This document shows, in pieces, positions 26,074 through 64,000 of a stretch of 64,000 nt of DNA. Made by a program: the position numbers and the translations under genes. Positions within the stretch are counted from its first letter, which is position 1, and the number at the start of each line of letters is the position of its first letter. This DNA is from Sisyra terminalis. Taxonomy: Eukaryota; Arthropoda; Insecta; Neuroptera; Sisyridae. Where the stretch lies: the NCBI GenBank assembly GCA_958496175.1, contig OY292275.1, positions 33,123,701 to 33,187,700 on the forward strand. Direction: 5' to 3'. Below the pieces are notes generated by a model. That model worked only from the letters and a program-made list of their open reading frames with translations, did no database searches and was not told the DNA's origin.

Positions 26074-29022
26074 GAATTCCTTGCGACGTTATAGGATTTT
26101 TATTTTATTTTACAAATATACTGCTTTCTAAGATTTACATAAAACATTACTAGTTTAGTTTATATTAGATAAGTTTTTTCATGAAGTATAAATGACAAGA
26201 GAACGAACGTTGTATTACAAAATCGTCCACGAAATGAAGGCATAGCGCACAGAATTCTAGTGTCTTTAGTATACAAGTATGAATATAAGCGCTAGAAGTA
26301 TTTTCATATTATAATTCACAAGGGATAAATAGTTTCAATGAAAAATTGTTTTCTAAACATACGTAGAATTAAATAATAATGAATTTATTTTATATTGAAG
26401 ATATTCAAGTATATAAAGAAACATTAATGTAATATTTTGAGAATTTTGGTTTCAGTTTGAATAACAATAAAAAAGTGAACAATCAATGCAAATTTAGTAT
26501 GTCAAACTGGTCAAGTTTTTTAGCGACAGTGCGCTGCTAGTGGCCGAAAAAATAACTAAGTCATGTCCGAATTTTTAAGGACCCGATTTTTTGACTAACA
26601 AATTGCTAATCTCGTTTTTTTTCCTGTTATTTATTTTTCGTGTTTTTTTTTCTTATTCACTTCTATCTTCACGTGCTTCACTCAACATTGAGTTTGTGTT
26701 TCATAATGCGCCGACATTATTAAAAAATAAATATGCATAATTTAATAAATAAATAATAGCGCAAATTAAGATACAGGGAACCAAAAATATGATAATAGGT
26801 TAGAAAAAAAACAATTTTAGATCTTTTAGATCAATAAAGACTTGAAATAGGGTCACACTAATGCATTATTTGAAAAGAATGATTAGGGAATGATGCATTG
26901 TGATTTACAAGAAAATTTAATTATTGATACATACTCATCGATCGTCACTGAAAGAATACCTACTCTAAAAGTGAATATCATAAGTTGACTCTTTCGATTG
27001 TTGGTGGTTCCCTAAATAATGTACCCATTATATTCTTTCATTTAGAGAAAGTACAATGTCTTCGTAAAATTTTCATTTCATTATACGAGTACAAATAAGA
27101 GGAAAATTAATATGAAATATTTATAGAAAATACACCTATACTTTATTACAGAAATATTAATGGCCTTTTTATATAAGACAAAGCTGTTTATTATGGAATA
27201 GTGCGTGAATATGCACTTTTTGAAGATAAATAACTCGGTGAAGTAGGAAGAACATGATTGTAAAGGCGCCAGCAGTTTCTATTTTATATTATAAATGTTT
27301 GATGTCGGAACACAAAGTTTACAAGTCTTGACAAAGTGGATCTAAGAAATTCCATTGCATGTTTAGAATAACAAAGAGGAATCATCCAATCCACATTATC
27401 TAGAGTCAATTGGAACGCACGCTATCCCATTGATATTTGAATTTATCAAAACTAAATCTTCTTCAATAACATTAGACAACTCCTCTATTCTTTATAAAGG
27501 TAATAAAAACTTAATATTTATACTTAAATTGTCAATCGAATTACACTACATAAATTTTTTTTTAAAATTAAAACCCATCATTTTTACCTATTGCGTTTCA
27601 AAATTACAATATTTTACTTAATCCTCATAATTAGTACTCTTCAAATCACAATTTATTTAAAAAAAAAACACTTATTTAAATAAATCCATTGATCTGGAAA
27701 ATTCAAACCTGTATAAACATTATGCGTACCATCGCTTAATCGTTAAAATTACACATTACACTACAAAATTCAGAAGAACTGCCCAAGGCATTTGAATAAA
27801 ACACGATACGATGAATTTGATGAATCTGGGCTTGAAGTTTCAAAAGGAATTATTTGTTATGTAATGAAAGAATCTTTGAGACGACTTTTTGAAATACAAT
27901 TATTCTTTAAAAAAACGTTCGTCATATTATTGGAACTAATGAGATATGGTGTTAATTTAATTATAAAAAATGTCATTATGTTTTTATTTTTAAAAATAGA
28001 TGTCGAACATGGCAAATAGGTTTTTTATATAACAGAAAGATATAGGTAGGTAAATTATTTTTAAATTAACAAAATCTACATTTTTGATTTGGTTTTATCC
28101 CAAATCGTTATAAAAAGTTCACTGAAGTTACATTTTTTTCATTTCTGGACATTATTTTCTAAGAGTGCTTGAATATTTTACTTAAATACAATAGGCACGA
28201 TGACATGAAATAAAAATAACTGAAATTTTATTTATATTTGATAAATCTTTAGTCAGGGAATATAAAACACGCGATATTGAAAATTACTTTGATAAAATAA
28301 AACTACAAAATACGAAAATCCGTCAGGATACGCTGAACATCAATCAGAGTGAATGACGTCATAATTCAGTAAGCTAATGCATTGGAATCATCAAATGCAT
28401 CTTGTTTCTTAAGTATTGAAGAAGTTTTTGAAGGAAGGCAAGAAAAGAACACGTAACTTCGAGGAAGCCAAGTATTCTAACGACTGTTTTTACCAAATAG
28501 AAAATTTATAAAATAATGTTAAAATATGCAGAAACATCAGTCAGAGCGCATAACGTCACGTTCTATTGAAGACGCAAGCGTCCACATTCAGCTAGAGCAG
28601 TGATTGAGCCTCCTAATGTTTTGGATTATTTAAGCAAGAGATTTTACCCATACTTAAGTTATTCAGTTCTGTGATATAAAAGCAAAGCCAAGGATCGTAC
28701 GATGGAAGCAGAATTCATGAAGATAAACAGTTCCAGTTTGCCGAGAATTGATTTTGGAGATGTTCGTTTTATTCGTTCTGGTTGACACTAAAATTTTGTG
28801 AGAATACACCCCGGATTTATACGGACCTATAACAAATAAATAAATAAATTCCACATAATTTGCAATATCATTTGGCACCTGAGGTTCAAATAAAATGCTT
28901 ATTAAGATAACAGTGGTGCGAGATGAAACGTAATCTCAAAAAATATGATTTATTATTAAATTTAAATCTCAAACATGAACACTATAGTCTATACCACATA
29001 CTATTTTAGAGTCTATAAAAGC
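26074..29022. other. Non-coding stretch
   Basis: Near 28336 and 28531 two related segments (ACATCAATCAGAGTGAATGA and ACATCAGTCAGAGCGCATAA) lie about 195 bp apart, each followed by an ACGTCA core. Otherwise nothing recognised; the 75-codon frame at 27792 lacks any motif. Confidence 0.4.
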
Positions 29023-29190
29023 CTACTGGTGGCCGACTAACCAAGGTGACCGCTCCAAAACTGGTTGGCGCTGGGTTAGATCCTCGTATCGAGCAAATTA
29101 TCAATATTTCTTGATTTACCGTTTTTTATTCAACCCTAGAGTCGCTAAAAATCTTGACATTTATAAAGCGACGATAAATAACCAGAAGAA
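29023..29190 (+). repeat. tRNA-derived SINE, copy 2
   Basis: It shares AAAAGCCTACTGGTGGCCGA, GTGACCGCTCCAAAA, a degraded B box (GGGTTAGATCC) and the body AACCCTAGAGTCGCTAAAAA with copy 1, and ends in an A-rich tail. Confidence 0.75.
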
Positions 29191-32100
29191 AAAATGTACA
29201 AGACAAATTAAACCTTACGTCCAAATTATCTTCAAAAAAATAAAGGTAACTGTTAAGCCATATATCGCTGTTGAATCATGCCTCGCAAATTGATAAATTT
29301 AATCTAGTTGGCTTGTATAGTTTTCTTTTGGGGAATTAACTCAAATAGCTTATTAGGAGTGTTTTTTTATATATTATCTTTTTGCCCGTACACTACCTAT
29401 ATACATACACCTTATTTCACATTTAATAACACAAAATTATTTTATGAGGATCCAGTGTATACCTTATGTTTGGTGCTCAAACGTGACGTCATAAGTGACG
29501 TCGTGACACTTTCAAGCATTTTGACGTAATTTTTAAATTAATAACAAAAATATTTATTAATTCTACTAAAACGTGTATTTTCTGTAGAAAATGTAATTTT
29601 TTGTAAAAAATATATACATATTTTCGAATATAGGATAATTTTTCAAGATTGTCATCATTGCTTATTGTTAATAAACTTTAATTTTGGAAATTTTAGTCCA
29701 AATTCGATTAAAATACTGGACTATAGTTGTTTTTAAGCCGCGAAGCTATATAAATTAGGTACTTTTATTCTAATTTTTGATACTAATTTTTATAAAGTAA
29801 AAAATAAGTTACATATGAAAAACCAAAATGTTTATTGCAACAACTTTTTTTATTAGTACCTATATATTCTTAAAGCCTTATTTTATTTTTGATGAGTAAT
29901 AAATACAAAATTAGCAAATGCCAACTCTATAGAAAGTTATCAGTTACATATGAAATTAAAGTTTTTATTTCATTGTTTTCGATAAACACTCAACATTCAT
30001 ATAGTTGCTATCTTGTTAGCTTTGTGACAGCTTAGTGCAGTTTTTAATGCAGCAATTTGATATCTTAAACAGTACTGTAGCGAATGGAAGTAATTTAAGT
30101 TTGCTGCCCACGTTTTTTCGTTTGTAAAATTCAAAGAATAATTGAATAACATTGCCAGTGCTGAATTTCTTTTTTAATTTTACAATTACTTTCAATAAAT
30201 AATCAAACAATATCCTCAATACTATCAAATACATATTTCCTACGTATCGTGGTTTTATCTGTAACTCATTTAAAAAGAAAATACTACGGAACATTGTCCA
30301 GAAAAACTAATTTCTTAAGACATAATAAATCAAAATAATTTACATTTTCAATAGTGATTATTAATTTGTGTTTATGTTTATTACAAAATTGGCGTTATAC
30401 AATTATATCTACTATGTAAACGCTTGTTCAAATTATATGTTAAAAATAATAAATTACATTTTAATCACAAATGCTTAAGTAGTTTCCAAAGGGTCAATTT
30501 TTAAGTTTGTTAATGGAAAACCACCAAACAGTTACAATTACTTGATGAAATACATTTGATAGATTAATGATGTGAAAATCCTCCAATTCTCCAACATCTG
30601 TTAGTCCCTCTATTTCGCTACAAAAGAGATCAATACTCGAAAATTCGAAACTATTCAACCATATATATTATGTACATTTATAAGGGTAGAGTTTCGAAAA
30701 ATTGTGTCAGCTCTTTCGTTACAGACGGTGTTATTGTTACTTTAATTTACGCGTATTTTTGTATATTTAGGTTTGTGTGGATTGTATTGAAAATAATATA
30801 AATATATACGAAATATTATTTTATAAATAAAACTTTAATACAATGTAATTTATTTTTAAAATTTTTTACACTAAAAATACACTATTGATGGTGATAATAT
30901 CAATCAATAACGACAAAATTAAAACGAACATTTATAAAGCTGTAGATTGTGATAAAGGGAAATATGTCGATTATCTCATCGTATGGGAAATAAGTTTTTT
31001 CTTCTTTAATTAGTGAAATAATACTATAATACTAAAGGTACAGATACTGCAGATGAAAATTCTATCGACTTTATAAACGCTAAGATAGATATGACTATTT
31101 TTTATTTGTATTTTGTATGATATATAGTAAATATACTATATGCTAAATATTTTGAAAACCTATCTTTACTCGGGTTACTATTTAATTTATAAAGTTATCT
31201 TTGAAAAAATTGTAAATATTGTATCAAATTTATGAAATTAATCTAATAAAAGGACTTGCAGTATGCAAATATGAGCTTTAAAAGTCAGTATTTCTGCCAT
31301 CTCTTATCAAGTGCTAGTAACATAAAGATTTTGTCATTACTTGGTTCAAATTAAAAATTATTCACTTAATTTCAGAAACTATGAAAAATACGAATTATTT
31401 AAGTTAAGATGGTACAAAATAAAATACCTTTAAGAACGATTTTGCTAGTAGCAATTGCTAATATATTTAAGCAAATATTTACCCCAAATTATTGTTTTTT
31501 TAATTTAATAATTGATGCCTAAAATAATATAGCTATTAAAAATAAGTAAATCAACGTAATTTGATACATTGTGTATAAAAAACTAAAATTGCATTTAACA
31601 TTTTGACCGATTTTAGTATATGTAGTATTAGTATTGTAGTATGATAGATTAGATTTTTTTTAAACTAGCTGAACCCCGGTAGATGTTGTCCTGTCGCTCT
31701 ATATTATAATTGGCTGTAAATAAATTGAAGGTCATTGATATTGTCTGTAATAAATTAAATTTTCATTTTATATAACAAATTAATACAGATAATATTTATG
31801 ATTTCCATGCACTTTTGTATTCCTGTGCGTTTATATTTAAAACATACTATTTGTGATTATTGAAATTACTCACCAATTCCTAATCAGTCACAATCACCAT
31901 TGGTTATTATAAAATGTACCTATTATTCTACACATTGATACTGATTTATAAAACCAAAAATATTCTTTTTATTATTAATTCCTACCAATAAAAGTGACAG
32001 TAATAACAATACATGGTCAGCATTAGTTAATTTTTTTTCTTATGGTTCTGAATTAAAAAAATAACTTAGTAAAACATGATCGTAAAACACCCTTCTTAGT

Positions 32101-32473
32101 AACCTGCGGCACCCTTCGCTATATATATTGTAATTTACCTTCAAGATACAAATTTTTCGATAATATTTTGAAAAAAATCACCATATCTCTGAAAATATCG
32201 ATTTTAGCGCGAAAATAATAATACCCCCCCATTGACAAGCTGCAGCATTTCTAGTTGTACCTGTTGATGTGAGACTCAAAAGAGCCTCCTGATTTAGTAA
32301 AAACCTGCATATTGAGAAATGTCGCTAGTGATTATATAAATATAACGTTGGATAAAAAATTTCAAACTATTGGTAAAGAACTTGAGGAGATTTGCGATTT
32401 TAAACAAACGAACATTTGACTTTTATGTATATGGATCAGGGGTGCCGAAATTTCTTGATAATCCGAGCCATTT
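29191..32473. other. Non-coding stretch
   Basis: Near 31672-31700, ACTAGCTGAACCCCGGTAGA resembles the start of a widespread insect repeat; an inverted relative occurs at 35820-35855. The rest is unrecognised A+T-rich DNA. Confidence 0.4.
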
Positions 32474-32935
32474 TTGATGAAAATTCTTAAACCATTGGAG
32501 AACAATAAAATTACAACGGAAAATAAAACCGGAATATATAAAATTAAATGTGGTTCCTATGAAAAGTTTTACATTGGCCAAACTGGAAGATCTTTCAGAA
32601 CAAGATATAAAGAACATACATCCAAGAAGCCTACTTCAACAACAACTTCAAATTTTACAAAACACCTTTATGACGAAAATCATCAATGCTTAAATTTCGA
32701 AACAAGTTTTAAGCCACTACATATATGAAAGAAAGGATCACGTATAAACACCCTAGAAGAATATGAAATATACAAAGCACACAAACTAGATCCAAATAAC
32801 ATCCTTAATAATAAATTATATGAAACAAACAACCTATATGAAATTTGTTTACAATTGACAAAATAATCATTACCTGATGATGACAGCCAAAAACTGTTGA
32901 AACGCGTCGTAATAAAGAAGAATTTGAGTCACAGG
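32474..32935 (+). pseudogene. Penelope-like retroelement fragment with GIY-YIG endonuclease
   Basis: The plus-strand frame 32474-32728 encodes ILKPLENNKITTENK, then a well-kept GIY-YIG motif: GIYKIKC at 32531 and YIGQTGRSF at 32570, followed by RYKEH and TKHLYDENH. After a stop it continues as INTLEEYEIYKAHK, NNILNNKLYE and PDDDSQKLLKRVV. These match the minus-strand copy at 16540-17129. Only the 3' part of the element is present (no reverse transcriptase), so it cannot be active alone. Which of the two copies is older is not established, but the GIY-YIG core is much better kept here. Confidence 0.8.
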
Positions 32936-33486
32936 ACATATATTATTATCCATTAATTTATTTAATTGTGACTCGGAAATAAATAAAGTACTTATCAATG
33001 TACATTCAAAATCAAAATATTTGTTACTATGAATATTATTTTTTTGCGGCCCATCTAAAGTAAAGCATTGTTTGTTTGACCCAAGTTAGCTTTTGAGCTT
33101 TTGACTCCCCTAGCGTAAACCATAAATGGCTTATTACGCCTAGCACTAACACCTATTTTTCACCATAAAATATAGTGGAAGAGCGTCTTAGGCAAATAAT
33201 AGATACCTTTAATACTAACAAGTAATAACTACTTATATATACTGTATTTAACTATTTGTATGGTTATTACACATAGTAAATATAAAACAAAATATACCGC
33301 GTTTTATGCAACCCCAAATTTATGTAAACAGGAAAACATATAATCTTAATCGATAATGATTGACTAGTGATTGAAGTGATATTAAATAAAGTAAAAAATA
33401 AATTTTAAAAATTTACTTTACTTTGCACTTGAATTTTTCATTTCATTAAATAGCTAATCAATTTCTTTGTATAAAAAAAATATATA

Positions 33487-33740
33487 ACTGGATGGCTCTT
33501 TTGCCAAATCGATTAACTTCACTTTTTGAAAAGATAAAAATTATAGTGCCAAAACTCTTGAAAAAATCTAATTTTTCTTATTTTTTTTTAACTTTTCTAT
33601 TAAAATAATGAATAATACCACTCAATAGCAATATTAATTTGGTTCTTCATTGTTAAATTATATGCCAGTGGTGAAAGGAACCGTTTTGCTCCTTTTTGTG
33701 TTTACTGGAGGTAATCGATTTGGCAAGTGAACCATCCAAT
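33487..33740. mobile_element. TA-flanked MITE
   Basis: 254 bp with arms of about 30-40 bp (left ACTGGATGGCTC...TTGCCAAATCGATTA, right end its inverted relative with GGTAATCGATTTGGCAAG). TA lies on both sides (33485-33486, 33741-33742). No coding content. Confidence 0.6.
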
Positions 33741-34198
33741 TATTACAATTCGTAAATAATATTATGATAGCTTATTAGAGAAAGCCAAAAATATAGAGAT
33801 AATAATTACAACAATGTTTTACATAAAAATTTGATTAGATACATTAAAAATATTGAATGGGTAAATCGCTTAGCATAGGAACTGCTATTTGAAACGATTA
33901 ACAAACAGCGTACAAAAAATATAAAAAAAAACGTTAAGCATATAAAAATTAAATAACTATTACAATGCATTTGAACAGAAACTTAAAAGATCTTTTATTA
34001 TGCCCAAATTTCGGGCAAAGTATAAATAAATCTATTTAATATACCCATTATATTAAATTTATATCACTTTTTCATATTCCATTTATTTTTTAATGAAGGC
34101 ATGTGTTGTTTATTTGTTAAAAAAGAGTGAATGTTAAGTATAATTATTAAAATTAATTATTTTTTTCAGGGAGGTGCGATTGTTGCTGCCTGCCTGTA

Positions 34199-60246
<26,048 letters not shown>

Positions 60247-61170
60247 CAGCAGGCCCTTGCCATTAAGGGCTTGAAATTAAAAATCATTTGCTTCAATAGC
60301 AGTAACTATAAACACAATTCTACTGAACCATATCCGTACATTGACTCAGTGATTTCTCCAGAAAATATAATGTGCAAATATAAATTACAACCAAACTAAA
60401 CTTATTTTTGTGTTGTGCAAAAAATAACTACATTTTATTTGGTAGTGAACTTTCTATTAACTACAGTATTTCAAATAAATGTTTCAAATGTACTTTTTGG
60501 TGCTTGTTATGTATACTATTAAATTATTTTCCCGTTTTAGTCAGGTGGCAACATAGAATTAATTTTCATTTTTTGATGTGCGTTTGTACTTACATAATTT
60601 ATCGTTCAAGTTGATATAAACAATTTCAATACAAGATAAACTGTTTCCTACTTTGTGTGTTGTAGTTGTTGGTTAAATATTAATAACTAATGTGTTTGCA
60701 ATAAGTGTGTTTTGTTTGTTGAATAGTAGTAATATGCCTTATATGGCTTAGAATAATATTCATTGCAATATTCTCGTAATAATTGTAATCAATTTATATA
60801 CCACTGTCACGATTTCAAATATTTAAGTGATTGTTACCTATAAACAAATATAATTATTAATATTACATTAAATCTCCAATAAATATCTCAAAGCACAAAT
60901 ATATTAATAGATACTGTTTGACAAACATTTACTGTAAATGTACAGTTTTGTAGTTAAGATTCTTTTCGTTTCAAATGTGCAATTTGTACTCGTGTAATAA
61001 CGTACTTAGCCATGTACTTCTAGTTTGATTTATAGTTGCAAAATATCTATTCTATTTTTATCATTGGACAGTAAAAGTTAATGATTTTAATTTACCTAGT
61101 CTCAAATTAGCCATGAGTTTAAGTTTAAAAAAATTCTTTTAAATTTTATAATTTGATAAATAAATTATAT
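60247..61170 (+). promoter_or_regulatory. wge: wge 3' UTR with candidate poly(A) signals
   Basis: After the stop, AATAAA hexamers occur at 60474-60479, 60878-60883 and 61159-61164. Any of these could set the transcript end; reading alone cannot choose. No other coding feature is visible here. Confidence 0.4.
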
Positions 61171-63699
61171 GACAAAAGTATTTATTTTATTCTTGGTAAG
61201 ATTACCAAGTAAAAATAATTTTGTATTTTAAATACGCTATATTGTTCGAATTGATCAAAACAAATAAGGTTCTCTAACGATGACAATAGAATTGATATTA
61301 CACAAATGCCGAAACGAATAGTTTTTTTCGTTCAAAGGCAAACATTTATTTATGGTCGTAAAATGCTTAATAGAACTAAGAATTGGTTTATCTGTTATGT
61401 TTAGAATATATTGTCTTAATTCTTCTAGTGTCATAAACAATCAAAGTAGATTGAAAATAGAAAATCTATTAATAAAATGAGAACATTGAATAAATAGTTC
61501 CATTATTTGAGAATAATATTTTAAGTTACAATTTAATAATAATAAGTGTTTTAATTTCTTTTTATATCCTATGAATAAATGTTTTTAAGTTTCCTTTTTT
61601 GTTTTGCTACGCTTATATAAATATAAAATACTTTATTTAGGTGCTCTTTCAAGTAAAAGAAAAATTAAAAAAATAATAGAATAACGTTAAGAAAACTTTC
61701 TACCGTATACTGTATTTACAAAATAAAAATTTAATTTATATATTTGATATGTAAAATATTGACAATATAAAAAAAATACAAATATGAATATATGGATTAT
61801 CTTAATATTTCAAAAACGGAATTAGATCTACTCAAGATAAGTTATCATTGGAGAATTGAAAAATTACTTTTGAGTGTTAATTAATACTATTTCTCGTGTC
61901 CTATGTGTGAATTTCTCTTAATAGTTTAATAAATATTAAGAAAAAAATGAATTAATACAAAAAGCAATATTATTAATATAACTTTGACATTGGTATTTTT
62001 GGTTTGAGTATATTTTTTTCTTTATGTTTTTGTTTAGAAAAAAATAATCCTACTCTAGAATTTAAAATGTATGTGTATTTTTTAAAATTTATTTTTAGAA
62101 AATTTTCAATCAACTACACGCTTAAACTACGGGTGTAAAAACTTTTATAAAAATATTTTAAAAAGTGAAAAATGTACAAAAATGTTTAAATTTTATACAC
62201 GTACTTTTGAAAACTTCTTTTTACAATGGAAACATTTACATTTAATTTAGTTTGATTTCCAATGGTAGAAATTTTTAATTAAATATAATGAAATAATCAA
62301 ATTGGCAAAAATACATTTTGCTACCGTCTGCGTGTAAGAATAAATACATAATAATGAAAATTATTTTTCACATTTTTATAAGATAATCCATTTAAAATTC
62401 CGTACTCATTAAAATATTTCAAAAAATTATTTTACTATGATAAACTATGAATGTAAAATGTAGAATTCGTATAATGTGAAGTTTGCCAGCTAATAACATA
62501 TAACTGTAGTTTACATTCAAATTAAAATGTAAATAAATTTATTTTTTCATAGACATACTGTAAAAATATCATTTTAATTAAATAGGTGCTAATCATCAAT
62601 GTAAAACTAAAATGAGTTTTTGATTTTTGTAATTATTCTATTCATTATGAGTAAATATATTTTTTTGAATATGTTGTGAAGAAAATTTGAATAATTACAA
62701 ATTTCACTAAAACTACCCACACTTTTATCAAGTTTGATACTGAAGCAGGGTTGGATTTTAAATTTAAGAAATGGTACTAACAGAATTATCCTTTTGTACA
62801 AATCGAACATACTTATATTCACATTAACTTCAATTCTTGCCTGTAAATATATTTATATAATAATTACGCTGGCTTAATCATTCAATAAAAGTAGATATAT
62901 TTCATAATATTCTCGTTTTTTAATACTACCTAATAGTTTTCCTTGATTGCAGTATTTAATTTTCTACTAGGTGAATGAAGTACATATTGGATGAAAGGGG
63001 GTTATTACGAATTAGCGAGTGTAAGGATATCTAGTTTATCTTTTAGACATTCCAAATGTATACCACAAACCCCAACTGACAAATGACACAAGTCACAGAT
63101 CACCGAGTTTGTGGTTTATGGAACCGCTATTTTCACCAACCGAATGTTTATAAAGTATCGGTGTCTCCACCAGAGTCACTCAAAGCACCTAAGCTCATTT
63201 ATAAATCAACGTTATGTTGCAAAATTTGTCAATTAAGACTTTTCTAACGCTATTAAAACGCAAAGAAGGGAAAATAAATACCGCATATTTATTGACAATT
63301 TGCTTTTTTAAAAATTAACTAAACATGAAATAATTTTTTTAAAGTTAACACAATAATCGATTATAATTTGAATAATAAGAACTAAAAAAAGTAAAAAAAT
63401 ATAAATAAAACAAAATATTATTTTATGAGTACTATTTAGTAGTTTGCACATTTTTTGTCGTAATTAGACATTTTTTTGCAATGTTGAAAATGTTTTGGGT
63501 TCCTTACCATTACTGAAAATAATTTTTGACTTTTAATTCAACTTAAAGACTATTTAAGCATTGGTTCAGTTTCATGACTTATACAACGATTATTTACGAA
63601 AAATGGGTACAATTCCACAAATAAAGGTATATAACTCCTCCGAAATATAAAAGCACAACACACAAAAACCAATAGGAAGATTTCAATAAAAATAGTACG
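61171..63699. other. Intergenic A+T-rich DNA downstream of wge
   Basis: No gene recognised. A 61-codon minus-strand frame at 61255-61440 has ordinary composition but no motif. Around 63050-63190 a slightly G+C-richer patch shows no coding signal. Confidence 0.45.
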
Positions 63700-64000
63700 A
63701 ACGCTGGATTTCTGCATCACAAGAATGCAAACAGTTATAGGAAAAAAGAACGTGGTCCTGCTTCAAGAAGAGAAAAAGACAGTCAATTTTGTTTTGGCGA
63801 GGAATGGGCTAGAAAGTGGAGAATAAAAGTTAACTCCAAGAAATCAGTGCACGTTACTTTTACCTTACTAAAAGGAACATGACCCCCAGTAACTTAACAA
63901 CTTGATGTTGCTACAAAGAAACATGATCAAATATCTGGGTATGCACCTTGATAGAGATCTTATTTGGACCCACCTTATAAATCCAACACGAGAGCACTTA
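63700..64000 (+). pseudogene. Jockey-like LINE reverse-transcriptase fragment (cut by the window edge)
   Basis: Plus strand, EWARKWRIKVNSKKSVHVTF (from about 63802), then after stops and a frameshift IKYLGMHLDRDLIWTHLI (about 63925-63980). This order and wording are typical of the C-terminal part of Jockey-clade reverse transcriptases in insects. At least two stops and one shift show it is dead. It may continue beyond the window. Confidence 0.75.

Noticed and set aside
28336..28560. Two related segments 195 bp apart as a CRISPR-like or tandem array
   Set aside because: Only two imperfect units, no regular spacing, and the organism is an insect.
32440..33120. Possible hAT element around the Penelope fragment (CAGGGGTGCCGAAA at 32437 and GACTCCCCTA near 33110)
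   Set aside because: The terminal match is only about 9 of 14 and no 8-bp duplication was found.
61255..61440. Minus-strand frame of 61 codons starting LEELRQYILNITDKP
   Set aside because: No recognised domain, no ATG upstream of codon 3, and no splice partners that I could support.

Overview
The window reads as nuclear DNA of an insect. It is very A+T-rich and almost free of long open frames. It carries GT-AG introns, a tRNA-derived SINE, Penelope-like, Jockey-like, Tigger-like and many hAT-like elements, and one long split gene whose conserved parts match Drosophila winged eye (wge) and vertebrate BAHCC1/TNRC18. The order of insect cannot be fixed by reading alone; no microbial or organellar gene was seen.

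Layout. Positions 1-34,169 hold no protein gene that I can support. They are intergenic DNA and/or the first intron of the wge-like gene, filled with decayed transposons: two copies of a TTAA-flanked inverted-repeat element (261-2166, 7104-8060), a MITE inside an older repeat island (about 3870-4430), a dispersed repeat pair (5224-5889, 19294-19909), two Penelope-like remnants with a GIY-YIG endonuclease region (16540-17129 minus, 32474-32935 plus), a LINE tail (about 19990-20335), SINE copies, and several small GC-richer islands of unknown nature.

Positions 34,170-60,246 hold the wge/BAHCC1-like gene on the plus strand. I join twelve coding exons (34199-34337, 42373-42513, 44912-45505, 46112-46246, 47666-47824, 52775-52891, 53321-56097, 57885-58113, 58552-59111, 59555-59734, 59800-59964, 60025-60246) into one continuous frame of 1,805 codons plus stop. 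The product is a chromatin protein with a low-complexity N-terminal half, a coiled coil, an AT-hook-like motif, a Tudor-like region and a C-terminal BAH domain. The first coding exon starts at a clear splice acceptor, so a 5' untranslated exon lies upstream, in or outside the window.

The introns host a dense set of small DNA transposons, many with exact or near-exact target-site duplications: hAT-like elements at 34789-36206, 37054-37274, 52147-52364, 56244-56912 and 58227-58459, a 225-bp long-armed palindromic element at 49661-49885, a mariner-type MITE at 34607-34768 and a Tigger/pogo transposase remnant at 43257-43808. Downstream of 60,246 are the 3' UTR, A+T-rich intergenic DNA, and a broken Jockey-like reverse transcriptase running off the right edge (about 63700-64000). 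I found no multi-gene system; the interesting material is the gene's exon design and the nested and paired transposons.
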